Below, in pieces: positions 28,656 to 38,964 of a stretch of DNA of 64,000 nucleotides; within the stretch, counting starts at the first letter, position 1; the number at the start of each line of letters is the position of its first letter. Made by a program: the position numbers and the translations under genes. Below the pieces are notes generated by a model. The model worked only from the letters and a program-made list of their open reading frames with translations. It made no database searches and was not told the origin of the DNA. This DNA comes from Clostridium chromiireducens (lineage in GTDB: Bacteria > Bacillota > Clostridia > Clostridiales > Clostridiaceae): the NCBI RefSeq assembly GCF_002029255.1, contig NZ_MZGT01000019.1, positions 20,355 through 84,354 of the forward strand. The letters run 5' to 3'.

Positions 28656-29449
28656 GAAAATTGATGAAATATGAGATAAAAGCTACTGGTAGAATACTAA
28701 TACCACTTTATATAGCATTATTAGCCTTTGCCATTATAAATAAAATCTTTATTGGAACTGGTTTTTCAAATAAACTTGACGGCTTTGGTGGAATACCATT
28801 TATTCTAAGTATCTTTGGATATGGCTGTACTATGGCTGCTGTGTTTATAGTAACTTTTTTTGTAGTAATACAAAGATTTTATAAGAACCTACTTGGAGAT
28901 GAAGGCTATTTAATGAATACTCTTCCTGTAACTACTATTACCAATATTATAAGCAAACTTTCAATTGCGACTTTTTGGAATATAATAAGCGGGATCATCG
29001 CAGTGCTTTCAATAATCATCATGGCATTTGATCCTAGTGGATTTGCCAGATTCTTTTCTGAACTTTCTCATGGCTTTTCAGAAGCTTATACGGAGTTTGG
29101 AGGACAAATTTTTATTGTAATACTTGAAGGTCTTATTGCTATCTTGGTTCAATTCATTAAATTTATTACTATGATTTATGCATCAATATCAATTGGTCAC
29201 TTATTTAGCAAGCATAGAATTCTTTCAGCTTTTGGCGCTTTCATAGTATTAAATTTAATTACAACAGCAATTTCATCAATTGTAGGCATCACTTTTTCAT
29301 TAAGTAATTGGAATCCATTTAATAATATTCACTCTTTCGGTCCAGTTCATTTACTTTTAATAGGTGTAATTATTATTAACTTAATATTCTTTGCTGCCTA
29401 TTTTATAATAACTCACTATATATTGAAGAATAAATTAAACTTAGAATAG
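28649..29449 (+). CDS. ABC-2-type transporter permease
   Basis: A 266-residue membrane protein with six predicted helices and no binding protein, transcribed after the ATPase. The sequence starts MLGKLMKYEIKATGRIL, a typical amphipathic beginning of ABC-2 permeases. The substrate is unknown. It overlaps the ATPase gene by 7 bp and ends the operon at the bidirectional terminator 29484. Confidence 0.85.
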   Translation: MLGKLMKYEIKATGRILIPLYIALLAFAIINKIFIGTGFSNKLDGFGGIPFILSIFGYGCTMAAVFIVTFFVVIQRFYKNLLGDEGYLMNTLPVTTITNIISKLSIATFWNIISGIIAVLSIIIMAFDPSGFARFFSELSHGFSEAYTEFGGQIFIVILEGLIAILVQFIKFITMIYASISIGHLFSKHRILSAFGAFIVLNLITTAISSIVGITFSLSNWNPFNNIHSFGPVHLLLIGVIIINLIFFAAYFIITHYILKNKLNLE

Positions 29450-29483
29450 GTAAATTGATTAGTAAATCCATTGAAAAATAAAA

Positions 29484-29522
29484 AACTCCCGACTATAGAT
29501 ATTAAATCATTGTCGGGAGTTA
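29484..29522. terminator. Bidirectional terminator between two ABC operons
   Basis: AACTCCCGAC and GTCGGGAGTT pair perfectly; A and T runs flank both sides. It serves the plus-strand GntR operon and the minus-strand amino acid ABC operon. Confidence 0.85.
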
Positions 29523-29525
29523 ATT

Positions 29526-30290
29526 TTAATTGTCCATAAATCTTGATAAGAATTCGCGAGTACGCTTATTTTTAGGATTATTAAATATAACTTTAGGGGT
29601 GTCATCTTCAACAATAACTCCCTTTTCCATAAATACTGTTCTAGTAGATACATCTCTTGCAAATGCCATTTCGTGGGTTACTATAATCATAGTCATCCCT
29701 TCACTTGCAAGTTCACGCATAACTGCTAAAACTTCTCCTACCATTTCTGGGTCTAGAGCACTAGTTGGCTCATCAAATAACAAGACTTCCGGCTCCATAG
29801 CAAGTGCACGAGCGATTGCTACTCTTTGCTTTTGCCCTCCAGAAAGTTGATGAGGCTTTGCATTTATGTATGGGGCCATTCCCACCTTTTTCAAATACTT
29901 CATTGCAATATTATTTGCATAATCCTTGTCTTTCTTTAATACTTTAGTAACTCCAATCATGCAGTTATCAAGTACTGTCATATTACTAAATAAATTAAAC
30001 TGTTGGAATACCATTCCAACTTTTGCCCTGTAGCTAGTTATTTCTTTACGTTTACTTAATATATTCTCTTTGTCATGTAATATTTCACCTGAAGTAGGGG
30101 TCTCTAGCATATTGATACATCTAAGAAGGGTTGATTTTCCTGATCCTGATGCTCCAATAATACAAACTACATCTCCTTGATTTATTTTAAAATCAATATC
30201 TTTTAAAACTTCGTTATTTCCAAAAGTTTTTCCTAAATGGTTGATTTCTAATATAGGAGAATTGCCATTCACATTTTCGATAGCTTCCAT
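29526..30290 (-). CDS. Polar amino acid ABC transporter ATP-binding protein
   Basis: A 254-residue GlnQ/HisP-type ATPase. Walker [10 protein letters not shown] (about residues 42-50), Q loop in VFQQFNLF, canonical signature [15 protein letters not shown], Walker [15 protein letters not shown] and switch His in VTHEMAF. It energises uptake by the permease next to it. Its ATG abuts the permease stop (shared base 30290). Confidence 0.95.
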   Translation of the reverse strand: MEAIENVNGNSPILEINHLGKTFGNNEVLKDIDFKINQGDVVCIIGASGSGKSTLLRCINMLETPTSGEILHDKENILSKRKEITSYRAKVGMVFQQFNLFSNMTVLDNCMIGVTKVLKKDKDYANNIAMKYLKKVGMAPYINAKPHQLSGGQKQRVAIARALAMEPEVLLFDEPTSALDPEMVGEVLAVMRELASEGMTMIIVTHEMAFARDVSTRTVFMEKGVIVEDDTPKVIFNNPKNKRTREFLSRFMDN

Positions 30291-31096
30291 TATTGTTTCC
30301 CTCCCTTGATTTTAATAGTTGAACTATTTTCAGTAATTTCTCCTGACATATAATCACTTGTTACTAATTTATAGCTATCCGGCCCGTCCATTTTCTTCTC
30401 TATAAAACGTAATAAGCGAGAAACAGCCAAATTCATAACAAAATAAATTACACATATTATAAAGAATACTTCAAAGTATTTGTAATAAGCACCTGCAGCT
30501 GACTTACCTGCGAAGTATAGCTCTGTTACAGATATTACGTTCAATACAGATGTATCCTTAATATTGATAATTAGGTTATTACCTATTTGAGGCATAATAT
30601 TCCTCAATGTTTGAGGAAGTACTATATATAGCATAGTTTGAAAATGTGTCATTCCAATTGCCTTTGCACCCTCGGTCTGCCCCGGATCAATTGACGCTAT
30701 ACCACCACGAACAGTCTCTGCCATATATGCTCCTGTATTAATTGAAACAACTAACAATCCTGCTGCCAATGGAGACATATCAATGCCGAATACCTCCATA
30801 GCACCATAAAATATAACCATAGATTGTACAATCATTGGTGTGCCTCTAAAGAATTCTACATAAGCGGTCAATATCCATTGCACACCTTTTAAAAGACCAC
30901 TTTTAATTTTATTAGCTTCAGGATTTACCTCAATAGTTCTTACTATACCTACCAAAAAACCAATAATACACCCGGCTATCGTACCAATCACAGCAATTAA
31001 AAGTGTATATAATGCTCCTTGTATAAATAAAGTGCCATACTGTTGTAAAAGATACCAAACCCATTGAAAAAATCCCTCTGGTAAATTTGATGTCAT
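30290..31096 (-). CDS. Polar amino acid ABC transporter permease
   Basis: HisM/GlnP-type permease with an EAA motif near [20 protein letters not shown] and about five helices. The start at 31096 has GAGGTGG eight bases upstream and gives [10 protein letters not shown]; the longer reading from 31132 adds residues without a ribosome site. It is a single permease gene, so the transporter is probably a homodimer in the membrane. A terminator-like hairpin at 31147 separates it from the binding-protein gene. Confidence 0.93.
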   Translation of the reverse strand: MTSNLPEGFFQWVWYLLQQYGTLFIQGALYTLLIAVIGTIAGCIIGFLVGIVRTIEVNPEANKIKSGLLKGVQWILTAYVEFFRGTPMIVQSMVIFYGAMEVFGIDMSPLAAGLLVVSINTGAYMAETVRGGIASIDPGQTEGAKAIGMTHFQTMLYIVLPQTLRNIMPQIGNNLIINIKDTSVLNVISVTELYFAGKSAAGAYYKYFEVFFIICVIYFVMNLAVSRLLRFIEKKMDGPDSYKLVTSDYMSGEITENSSTIKIKGGKQ

Positions 31097-31146
31097 ATTA
31101 TTTTCCACCTCACCAAAAATATATTTTACCATTTGAAATATCTAAT

Positions 31147-31180
31147 TAAAAAAGGAGGCTAATACATATAAACCTCCTCT
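31147..31180 (-). terminator. Intercistronic terminator-like hairpin
   Basis: AGGAGG and CCTCCT (minus: AGGAGGTTTATATG...AGCCTCCTTTTTT) with a U tract. It sits between the binding-protein and permease genes, a common device to produce excess binding protein. Confidence 0.7.
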
Positions 31181-31196
31181 TTATTTATTATTAGTA

Positions 31197-32030
31197 TTAT
31201 TTTGATAATGGTTGAACTTTTATAGCCTCTTCCATCATTTTATTACGTTCTTCTTCTGAAATTTCTGAAAGTGCTTTATTTATCTTGTCAGTTAATTCTT
31301 TGTTTCCTTTTTTAATCGCAATTCCCATGTTAACATCTTCATCAGAAGCTTTAAATCCTTTATCACCTTGTAAATCAAGCATAACTAAATCTGGATTCGA
31401 GTAAGCTGCTGCCATAGCTGTTGGCTTATCTACTGCAACAACATTTACCTTTCCTGATGAAAGTGCAACTATTAATGATGGAACTGTATCCATAGCAGGC
31501 TGAATATTAGCATCTGGAATTTGCTTTAACATGTCATACCAAACTGTATTTAATTGAGATGTACAAATTGCTCCCTTTAAATCTGCAATGCTTTTTGCAT
31601 TTTCATAAGCAGTACCTTTCTTAGTAAGAGCCACAATATTAGCTTTATAGTATGGATCAGAAAAATCTACAGTTTGCAAACGTTCAGCTGTGATACTTTG
31701 ACCTGCTATTGAGACATCAATTTTTCCTGAATTTACTCCCGGAACTAATCCATCCCATTCCATTTTATTTATTTCGACTGTGTAACCTATTTTGTCAGCA
31801 ATTTTTTTAGCCATCATAACATCATAACCATTGGCATATTCATTGCTTCCTTTAATTTTAACTGCTCCATTAGCATCATCTGTTTGTGTATAATTGAATG
31901 GCGCATATGCAGCTTCCATTCCTACACGTAGCACTTTTTCATTACTTGCATTCTTAGAACCACAACCTGCTAATACACCAACAGTTGCAACACATAAGAC
32001 CCCAGCAATTATTTTTTTTAATCTTTTCAT
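31197..32030 (-). CDS. Amino acid ABC transporter substrate-binding lipoprotein
   Basis: A 277-residue periplasmic-type binding protein anchored as lipoprotein: signal MKRLKKIIAGVLCVATVG then lipobox LAGC with Cys23. The mature part has the SBP_bac_3 fold, with EAAYAPFNYT and WDGLVPGVNSGKIDVSIAG matching polar amino acid binding proteins. The start at 32030 follows AGGGGG by seven bases; the 32072 reading has no such site. Substrate unknown: among polar amino acids, cystine, glutamine or arginine are all possible. First gene of the operon. Confidence 0.94.
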   Translation of the reverse strand: MKRLKKIIAGVLCVATVGVLAGCGSKNASNEKVLRVGMEAAYAPFNYTQTDDANGAVKIKGSNEYANGYDVMMAKKIADKIGYTVEINKMEWDGLVPGVNSGKIDVSIAGQSITAERLQTVDFSDPYYKANIVALTKKGTAYENAKSIADLKGAICTSQLNTVWYDMLKQIPDANIQPAMDTVPSLIVALSSGKVNVVAVDKPTAMAAAYSNPDLVMLDLQGDKGFKASDEDVNMGIAIKKGNKELTDKINKALSEISEEERNKMMEEAIKVQPLSK

Positions 32031-32067
32031 AATGTATCCCCCTATATTTAATTTTCTAAAAAAATAA

Positions 32068-32092
32068 GTCAACCTTCCTTAATAAAGTTGAC
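32068..32092 (-). terminator. Leader terminator before the amino acid binding-protein gene
   Basis: GTCAACTTT and AAGGTTGAC form a 9-bp stem, followed on the minus strand by TTATTTTTTT. It lies between the promoter (32125) and the start codon (32030), so it can attenuate the operon. I see no riboswitch or T-box in the short leader. Confidence 0.6.
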
Positions 32093-32124
32093 CCCATTGT
32101 CAATAACAAGCATTTCTATACTGA

Positions 32125-32153
32125 ATTATACTCGCAGCCTATATCGTTGTCAA
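32125..32153 (-). promoter_or_regulatory. Promoter of the amino acid ABC operon
   Basis: Minus strand TTGACA, 17 bases, TATAAT: a consensus sigma-A promoter. Confidence 0.75.
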
Positions 32154-32293
32154 TTAAAATACTTTTGGTTGATTTTACTAAGCATTTGTTAAAATATTCA
32201 TCAATACATTAATAATATATCAACAAAACCGCTTTGTTCTTATTTCAGTAAAAGTGATATATTTTTAATTTTTATATTAAAAAATTAAAAATA

Positions 32294-32322
32294 TTGACAT
32301 AACTCCAGTTATATTAGATAAT
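32294..32322 (+). promoter_or_regulatory. Promoter of the lysine riboswitch-permease transcript
   Basis: TTGACA at 32294, 17-base spacer and GATAAT at 32317, immediately upstream of the riboswitch aptamer. Confidence 0.7.
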
Positions 32323-32344
32323 TATATGTGAAATAATAGATAGA

Positions 32345-32518
32345 TAACTAAGATAGAGGCGCGAAATTTAAAAGTAGTATTGCGGAGGTAAGCTTGATGA
32401 TGTGATACGAAAGGATCTTTCGCCGAAGTAAATAGTTAATTGCTTTAATACTATTTGCTGGGCTTATGTAAAATATGCATAAGACTGTCACGAATTATTT
32501 TGTGGAGAGCTATTTTCA
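32345..32518 (+). ncRNA. Lysine riboswitch (L box)
   Basis: All hallmark blocks occur in order: AGATAGAGGCGCG, AGTAGT, GGAGGTAAGC, the TTTCGCCGAAGTAAATAG block, TTTGCTGGGCTTATG, ACTGTCACG and TGTGGAGAGCTA. The P1 ends (AAGATAG and CTATTTT) pair. A terminator follows at 32577. It identifies the downstream permease as a lysine transporter. Confidence 0.92.
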
Positions 32519-32576
32519 ATGTAATTATACGATGGTTTATAATATTTTTTATAGAATATATAATTTTCGTATTTAT

Positions 32577-32611
32577 GTCATGAGTATGCTCTCATGGCTT
32601 TTTTTATTTTT
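32577..32611 (+). terminator. Expression-platform terminator of the lysine riboswitch
   Basis: GTCATGAG and CTCATGGC form an 8-bp stem, followed by TTTTTTTATTTTT, 65 bases before the permease ATG. Confidence 0.8.
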
Positions 32612-32675
32612 ATAATGTTTATATTATCTTAGTTGCTTACCTATGGAATTATAAAACCATACTGGAGGAGAAAAA

Positions 32676-34109
32676 ATGGGTGAACAAAATAACGAATTAA
32701 AAAGAAGCTTAAAAGCAAGACATTTGAATATGATTGCTATAGGCGGATCTATCGGTACTGGTATATTTCTTGCTATGGGTGATACTTTACATCAGGCTGG
32801 ACCTGGTGGTGCACTTGTAGCTTATGCATTAGTCGGAATAATGGTGTATTTTTTAATGACAAGCTTAGGGGAGATGGCAACTCATATGCCTATTCCAGGA
32901 TCTTTTAGTTCCTATGCTAATAAATTTATTGATCCTGCACTTGGGTTTGCACTTGGATGGAATTATTGGTATAACTGGGCAATAACAATAGCAGCTGAAA
33001 TGGTTGCTGGTTCTTTGTTGATGAAATACTGGTTCCCAAATGTAAACGCGCTATATTGGAGTATATTGTTTTTAGCAATTATAGTAGGATTAAACATTTT
33101 ATCATCAAAAGCATATGGTGAATCAGAATACTGGTTTGCTGGAATTAAAGTTGTTACTGTTCTTGTATTTATTGTAATTGGTGTTTTAATGATCGTAGGA
33201 ATAATGGGCGGAGAACAAATAGGATTCAATAACTTCACTCTAGAAGATGGGCCTTTCCATGGAGGAATTACGTCTATATTCTCTATATTCTTAATCGCTG
33301 GTTTTTCATTCCAAGGTACAGAACTTATAGGAATTGCTGCTGGTGAGAGTGAAGATTCTGAGAAAAATATACCTAAAGCTATAAAATCAATATTTTGGAG
33401 AATATTAATATTTTACTTAGGAACAATAATTGTTTTAGGCGCAATAATACCATTTACTGAAGCTAGTCTTGATACCAGCCCATTTACAATGGTATTTGAA
33501 AGAGCTGGTATAGCAGGTGCTGCTTCATTGATAAATGCGATTATATTAACTTCTGTATTATCTGCTGGTAATTCTGGTATGTATGCATCAAGTAGAATGC
33601 TTTATGCGATGGCTAAAGAAGGTATGGCACCTAAAGTTTTTGCTAAAACAAATGAAAGAGGCGTGCCTGTAAATGCTGTACTTTTAACTACATTAATTGC
33701 TTCTGCCTGCTTTTTAACAGGTTTATATGCAGAAAGTACCGTTTACGTTTGGTTAGTTGCGGCATCTGGTCTTGCTGGATTTATTGCCTGGGTAGGGATA
33801 GCAATATGTCATTACAGATTTAGAAAAGCATATGTTCACCAAGGTAAAGACTTAAATGACTTAAAATATAAGGCTAGCTTATATCCATTTGGTCCTATAT
33901 TAGCATTATTAATGTGTATTATTATAATAATAGGTCAAGGATATTCATATATTACTCCTGAGGCGATTGATTGGAATGGATTAATTGCAGCATATATAGG
34001 CCTTCCTTTATTTATAATATTATACATAGGTTATAAGGTTAAATACAAAACTAAAGTTATTCCTTTAGATGATGTTGACGTAAGTTATTCTAATAAAAAA
34101 TCTGCATAA
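32676..34109 (+). CDS. lysP: Lysine-specific permease
   Basis: A 477-residue amino acid-polyamine-organocation transporter with 12 predicted helices and the family opening RSLKARHLNMIAIGGSIGTG in the first helix. Later blocks AGFSFQGTELIGIAAGESED and AKTNERGVPVNAVLLTT also match LysP-type permeases. The lysine riboswitch upstream gives independent evidence for lysine import. GGAGGAG precedes the ATG. Transcribed alone. Confidence 0.93.
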   Translation: MGEQNNELKRSLKARHLNMIAIGGSIGTGIFLAMGDTLHQAGPGGALVAYALVGIMVYFLMTSLGEMATHMPIPGSFSSYANKFIDPALGFALGWNYWYNWAITIAAEMVAGSLLMKYWFPNVNALYWSILFLAIIVGLNILSSKAYGESEYWFAGIKVVTVLVFIVIGVLMIVGIMGGEQIGFNNFTLEDGPFHGGITSIFSIFLIAGFSFQGTELIGIAAGESEDSEKNIPKAIKSIFWRILIFYLGTIIVLGAIIPFTEASLDTSPFTMVFERAGIAGAASLINAIILTSVLSAGNSGMYASSRMLYAMAKEGMAPKVFAKTNERGVPVNAVLLTTLIASACFLTGLYAESTVYVWLVAASGLAGFIAWVGIAICHYRFRKAYVHQGKDLNDLKYKASLYPFGPILALLMCIIIIIGQGYSYITPEAIDWNGLIAAYIGLPLFIILYIGYKVKYKTKVIPLDDVDVSYSNKKSA

Positions 34110-34164
34110 ATATATAATTTTTGTATGTGTATATATCCAAGCAAAAATTATATTCCATAATAAC

Positions 34165-34210
34165 AAAAAAATGAGAGTACCAAAATAGCTTTGGTTACTC
34201 TCATTTTTTT
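34165..34210. terminator. Bidirectional terminator between lysP and the potassium transporter gene
   Basis: AAAAAAATGAGAGTACCAAA pairs with TTTGGTTACTCTCATTTTTTT. It serves both converging genes. Confidence 0.85.
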
Positions 34211-34217
34211 ATATAGG

Positions 34218-36056
34218 CTATTCATTAATTATATAAGGTACGGTAATAATTACTACATTTCTCATCTTTAATATAGCTCTTCGAAGTAGAATCGATGTTT
34301 GATTATGAAGAGCTTGATGCCACCATTTATGTATAATAAATTGAGGCATTACTACTGTTATAACTTCATGGGTTTTTAGCTGTTTATGTTTCTCTTCCAC
34401 ATAAGCAAGCAATTTTTCATTGACATTCCTATATGGTGCATTCTCTATTATGAGTGGCGCTCTTATTCCTAATCTATTATATTTTTCAATTAATTTTTTA
34501 GTTATCTCTTCATCTGTACTCACGTGATAAACCTCTATATTTTCTCCAACTGTTAAAGCATAATTTAAACTCTTAATAAAAGATTTATTTATTGTTTGGA
34601 CCGGAACAATAACATATTTAGTTATAGCTTCCCTTACAATTAAACTTTCTAAATCTGTTTCAATTCTTAAATTTTCCCTAACTTTTGTATAATGCCTTCT
34701 AACCCTAAGCATTCCTACTACTAAGATTGGTATACATATAAGTACAACCCATGCACCATGTTTAAATTTCTCAATTCCGATTATTATGCATGTTACTGCG
34801 GTAACTGTGGCTCCTAATCCGTTTATAAAAGCTTTATGCCTCCAATTTCCTTCTCTGCTCTTTGTCCATTTCTTAAACATCCCAAACTGTGATAAAGTAA
34901 ATGATATAAATACACCTACTGCATATAGTGATAAAAGCACATGTGTACTACCATTAGCAATATATACTAAAATTGAAGATGCTAAAAATAATAATACTAT
35001 GCCATTAGAAAAACTTAATCTAGTTCCTCTTTTTCCAAGCTGCCTTGGAACATATCCATCTTTAGCTAATATTGATAGTAACAAAGGTAAATCAGAAAAC
35101 GCAGTGTTAGCTGCAAGTGTTAAAATAATAGCAGTTGTAGCTTGTACAAAGAAAAACATTAGGCTATTTTGGCCGAAAACTTGAATAGCTATTTGCGCTA
35201 TTACTGTAATATCTTGCCCTGGCGATGCCTTATACATAGTTGATAGGTATGATATCCCACCAAATATAACAAAGACAATACAAGCAAGAGTACCTAATAC
35301 AATCTTAGCATTCTTTTGGGATGGATTTTTAAAATTTGGTATTCCATCACTTACTGCTTCTATTCCTGTTAACGCAGTACATCCTGAGGAAAAGGCTTTT
35401 AAAAATAATAATAAAGTCAAATCTCCCGTAGATTGCGGTATTGTATATAATTCTACCGGATTTTCTTTTAGCACCAAAACTTTAAAAATTCCTGTTATTA
35501 TCATAATCATTATTGAAAATATAAATAAATATGTTGGTACCCCGAATAACTTTGATGAATCCCTTATTCCTCTCAAATTACCTAGAGTAATTAACCCTAT
35601 TACTAAAATAGCTATTAGTGCCTGATGTGGTAATAAAGCTGGAATTGCAGATGTAATGGCAGCAGCTCCTGCACAAGTGCTAACAGCTACAGTTAAGAGA
35701 TAATCTATTATTAAAGATGATGCAGCAACAAGGCCAGGCAATTTACCTATATTTTGACTCGCAACAATGTAAGATCCTCCTCCATGAGGAAAGCTATCGA
35801 TTATTTGCCTATACGAAAATACAATTATCCCTAATAGTATCGTAATGGAAATAGCTATTTCTATCATTGATGCATACGCACGCATACCAAGTACAGGTAT
35901 AAGGACTAGTAATATTTCTTCACTAGCATAAGCCACTGATGAAATAGCATCGCTCGATAATATCGGAAGACCCCACAAAACATTAAACTTTTCTTCTGCT
36001 AATTCAGTAGTTTTAAGAGCCCTTCCTATTAATAGTGATTGAATTTTTTTAAACAT
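34218..36056 (-). CDS. kimA: KimA-like potassium transporter (APC superfamily)
   Basis: A 612-residue protein collinear with Bacillus KimA (YdaO): N-terminal LLIGRALKT, LSSDAISSVAYASEEILLV, FPHGGGSYIVASQN, the AFSSGCTALTGIEAVSDGIP block, 12 helices, and a cytosolic C-terminal domain (about residues 465-612) with the HNQSAFLL-like block HNQTSILLRRAIL. KimA imports potassium with protons and is inhibited by c-di-AMP. I found no c-di-AMP riboswitch upstream, unlike Bacillus. Its stop lies eight bases from the terminator at 34165. Confidence 0.85.
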   Translation of the reverse strand: MFKKIQSLLIGRALKTTELAEEKFNVLWGLPILSSDAISSVAYASEEILLVLIPVLGMRAYASMIEIAISITILLGIIVFSYRQIIDSFPHGGGSYIVASQNIGKLPGLVAASSLIIDYLLTVAVSTCAGAAAITSAIPALLPHQALIAILVIGLITLGNLRGIRDSSKLFGVPTYLFIFSIMIMIITGIFKVLVLKENPVELYTIPQSTGDLTLLLFLKAFSSGCTALTGIEAVSDGIPNFKNPSQKNAKIVLGTLACIVFVIFGGISYLSTMYKASPGQDITVIAQIAIQVFGQNSLMFFFVQATTAIILTLAANTAFSDLPLLLSILAKDGYVPRQLGKRGTRLSFSNGIVLLFLASSILVYIANGSTHVLLSLYAVGVFISFTLSQFGMFKKWTKSREGNWRHKAFINGLGATVTAVTCIIIGIEKFKHGAWVVLICIPILVVGMLRVRRHYTKVRENLRIETDLESLIVREAITKYVIVPVQTINKSFIKSLNYALTVGENIEVYHVSTDEEITKKLIEKYNRLGIRAPLIIENAPYRNVNEKLLAYVEEKHKQLKTHEVITVVMPQFIIHKWWHQALHNQTSILLRRAILKMRNVVIITVPYIINE

Positions 36057-36324
36057 AGTTATTCCCCCATAATATTTAAAACTAACCTCATATTATAAAA
36101 TCACTACCTAATAATAAAAATGAATGTATTTTCCTTTTATAGTAAGTATTACAATAATACAGATTATATTCTTATTAATGTTTATTGTAAATATCTCAGT
36201 GGATCACTAATACGTTTTCATTCGAATTTATTTTCCGACTTTTTTTCTATGGTTTGCCTAATGCTTTGTATTATTCTATTCTAAACTTACTTCTTAAATA
36301 ATTATTGAATAAATTTTTAATAAA
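36057..36324. other. Upstream region of the potassium transporter gene
   Basis: AT-rich spacer. No riboswitch pattern, gene or repeat was seen. Confidence 0.4.
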
Positions 36325-36372
36325 ATAAAAATACCTTTAGGCATTTCTTACATTTAGAAATACCTAAAGGTT
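36325..36372 (-). terminator. Terminator of hcp
   Basis: ACCTTTAGGTATTTCT and AGAAATGCCTAAAGGT form a 16-position stem with one mismatch; ATTTTTATTTT follows on the minus strand. Confidence 0.8.
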
Positions 36373-36418
36373 ATATTTATTGTTAATTCAAATTATATGA
36401 ATTTTTAAATTTAGAATT

Positions 36419-38062
36419 CTATTTTAAGAACATTGCCATATCATCTTCAACATTTGTGATTCCACCTATACCAAAGCTTTCTACTAAAACTTTAGCTACA
36501 TTTGGTGAAAGGAATGCTGGAAGTGTTGGTCCTAGGTGAATATTCTTTACTCCTAAGTATAATAGTGATAAAAGAACTATTACAGCTTTTTGTTCATACC
36601 ATGCAATATTAAATGCTATTGGTAATTCATTTATATCTTCAAGGGCAAATACTTCTTTAAGTTTCAATGCAATTACTGCTAGTGAATAAGAATCATTACA
36701 TTGTCCTGCATCTAAAACTCTTGGGATTCCACCAATATCTCCCAAATCTAATTTGTTATATTTATATTTTGCACAACCTGCTGTTAATATAACAGTATCT
36801 TTTGGAAGAGCTGCTGCAAAGTCTGTGTAGTATGATCTAGCTTTTTGTCTACCATCACATCCTGCCATAACAAAGAATTTCTTTATAGCTCCAGTTTTCA
36901 CTGCTTCTACTACTTTATCAGCTAATGCTAACACTTGATTGTGAGCAAATCCACCAACGATTTCTCCTTCTTCTATTTGAGTCGGAACTGCACATTTTTT
37001 AGCTTGTTCAATAATTGCTGAGAAATCTTTCTTTCCGTTTTCATCGGCAGCAATGTGAGTACATCCTTCAAATCCTGCTGCACCTGTAGTGTACATTCTA
37101 TCTATATATCCATCCTTTTCAGTTGGAGGCACTATACAGTTAGTAGTCATAAGGATTGGTCCATTAAAGCTTGCAAATTCTTCTTTTTGCTTCCACCATG
37201 CATTTCCATAGTTTCCTACTAAATGAGAATATTTCTTTAATTGTGGATAGTAATGAGCTGGTAACATTTCAGAGTGAGTATAAACATCTACTCCTGTTCC
37301 TTCTGTTTGAATTAATAATTGTTCTATATCTTTTAAGTCATGACCTGATACTAATATTCCTGGATTCTTACCTACTCCAATATTAACCTTAGTTATTTCT
37401 GGGTTACCGTAGCTTTCTGTATTAGCTTTATCTAATAAAGCCATTCCATCAACACCAAACTTACCTGTTTCCAAAGTTAATCCAATATATTCTTCTACTG
37501 ACACTTTATTATTAGCAGTTTGTGATAATGCTTTTTGCATGAATGCACAGATATTTTCATCTTCATATCCTAAAGCATTTGCATGTTTCATGTATGCAGA
37601 TAATCCTTTTAATCCATAAGTGATAAGCTCTCTTAAGCTTCTGATATCTTCGTTTTGAGTAGATAATACTCCAACTGATCCAGCTTTAGCTTCCATCTCG
37701 CTTCTAGTCTCCGCTTTCCATAAAGCAGCTTCACTTAACTCTTCCTTATTACCTAATTTTGCTAATAATTCTTCTTTTAAGTTTAAAGTTTCTTGTATTC
37801 TTCCAAAGAATATTTCATTATCAAAGTTAGCATTAGTTATAGTAGTGAAAAGATTCATAGTTACCATTGTATTGATAGCTTTTGATACTTCTATTCCTTC
37901 TTCTCTAGCACTAGTTGCTACTTCTGATAATCCTCTAGTTGTATATATTAATAAGTCTTGTAGCTTAGCAAGTTCTGGAGTCTTACCACATACCCCTTTT
38001 ACAGTACAGCCTGTACATCCTGCTGCTTCTTGACATTGAAAACAAAACATTTTATTATCCAT
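36419..38062 (-). CDS. hcp: Hydroxylamine reductase (hybrid cluster protein)
   Basis: A 547-residue hybrid-cluster enzyme. N-terminal cluster ligands are Cys7, Cys10, Cys19 and Cys25 (C-x2-C-x8-C-x5-C), with an extra Cys16. C-terminal cysteine blocks [24 protein letters not shown] and [12 protein letters not shown], plus [10 protein letters not shown], supply the hybrid 4Fe-2S-2O cluster. Hcp reduces nitric oxide or hydroxylamine under nitrosative stress. The start at 38062 has GGAGGAG eight bases upstream and gives [10 protein letters not shown]; the 38083 reading is a frame extension. No separate NADH reductase (hcr) is nearby. Two inverted repeats (R3, R4) separate it from asrC. Confidence 0.96.
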   Translation of the reverse strand: MDNKMFCFQCQEAAGCTGCTVKGVCGKTPELAKLQDLLIYTTRGLSEVATSAREEGIEVSKAINTMVTMNLFTTITNANFDNEIFFGRIQETLNLKEELLAKLGNKEELSEAALWKAETRSEMEAKAGSVGVLSTQNEDIRSLRELITYGLKGLSAYMKHANALGYEDENICAFMQKALSQTANNKVSVEEYIGLTLETGKFGVDGMALLDKANTESYGNPEITKVNIGVGKNPGILVSGHDLKDIEQLLIQTEGTGVDVYTHSEMLPAHYYPQLKKYSHLVGNYGNAWWKQKEEFASFNGPILMTTNCIVPPTEKDGYIDRMYTTGAAGFEGCTHIAADENGKKDFSAIIEQAKKCAVPTQIEEGEIVGGFAHNQVLALADKVVEAVKTGAIKKFFVMAGCDGRQKARSYYTDFAAALPKDTVILTAGCAKYKYNKLDLGDIGGIPRVLDAGQCNDSYSLAVIALKLKEVFALEDINELPIAFNIAWYEQKAVIVLLSLLYLGVKNIHLGPTLPAFLSPNVAKVLVESFGIGGITNVEDDMAMFLK

Positions 38063-38280
38063 ATTAAAATCTCCTCCACACACTTAATTTTTATTAAATA
38101 AATTTTTATTAATTTCTATATCAGTTAGGTACATTCCCTCGAATCACCTTATGAACCTATTTTACATTGAAATCATAAAATACTCTGTTTCATTTGTTAC
38201 GATTAATAAATCTTTTGGAATTATTTTTATAAATACATAAAAATAACCTAGAATTCATGTATACTCTAAGTCATCACAAG

Positions 38281-38540
38281 TTAAAGTTGTTATGATGGAC
38301 TAAAAGTAAAGCAATGATCAACCGAAATAGAATACATATATGTTCCACAGGGCTATGAAAAATCTCACTGGGTATATCTAAATAGAAAGTTGCACCACTC
38401 CTGCATGTTCCTGCGACAAGCGCATGACAAGCAAGAGTGGAACAACTTCCTATTAAGATATACCAGCAGCTTATTTTTCAATGCCTGCTCCACATATATG
38501 TATTCTATTTCTTTGTATTACGCTTAATTTAACTATCTTA
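38281..38540. repeat. Inverted-repeat element R3 (full-length copy)
   Basis: Outer arms ACCGAAATAGAATACATATA and its complement near TATATGTATTCTATTTCTTTG. Inner arms GGTATATCTAAATAGAAAGT with complement near AACTTCCTATTAAGATATACC. Loop CCTGCATGTTCCTGCGAC. It directly precedes R4, in the gap between hcp and asrC. No coding potential. Confidence 0.75.
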
Positions 38541-38617
38541 CAAATATTTCCCACTCAATTATAAGCTTGTTATTATAAGAGTACAAACTTTATTAGTGAT
38601 TGTAAATAATCTCTATC

Positions 38618-38960
38618 AAAGGTATTACTAATCTGAGAAATAAAAAAATATTTGCATTAATATATTCTTATCTTAAACTTACTACCAAACAAAGAACGGG
38701 ACTATATGTTTTTACGGAGTGTTCATAAGAAGATTTTGCTGGCCGTTATTCCAGATTATAAGTTGTTCCAAATGTGCTTGTTCAAAAGCGTAGTCTTTGA
38801 AGCAAGCATTTTGGATGCAACTTATAATCTTAGAATAACCCAGCAAAATCTTCTAGGAACCGGAGTAAACACATATATTCCCGTTCGATTGTCTTGCAGT
38901 AAACTTAAATTGTCCTATACTGCAAGTATTTTTATATTTCAGATGATTCGCAATACCTTT
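38618..38960. repeat. Inverted-repeat element R4 (full-length copy), abutting the asrC stop
   Basis: Terminal arms AAAGGTATT (38618) and AATACCTTT (38952). Middle arms AAATAAAAAAATATTTGC and GCAAGTATTTTTATATTTC. Inner arms GAAGATTTTGCTGG and CCAGCAAAATCTTC. Core arms GATTATAAGTTGTTCC and a diverged complement in the GATGCAACTTATAATC segment. Its right end lies four bases from the asrC stop codon (38965). The part 38920-38960 matches R6. Confidence 0.75.
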
Positions 38961-38964
38961 AATT

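Noticed and set aside
36057..36324. Possible c-di-AMP riboswitch before the KimA-like gene.
   Set aside because: None of the conserved ydaO-type blocks was found.
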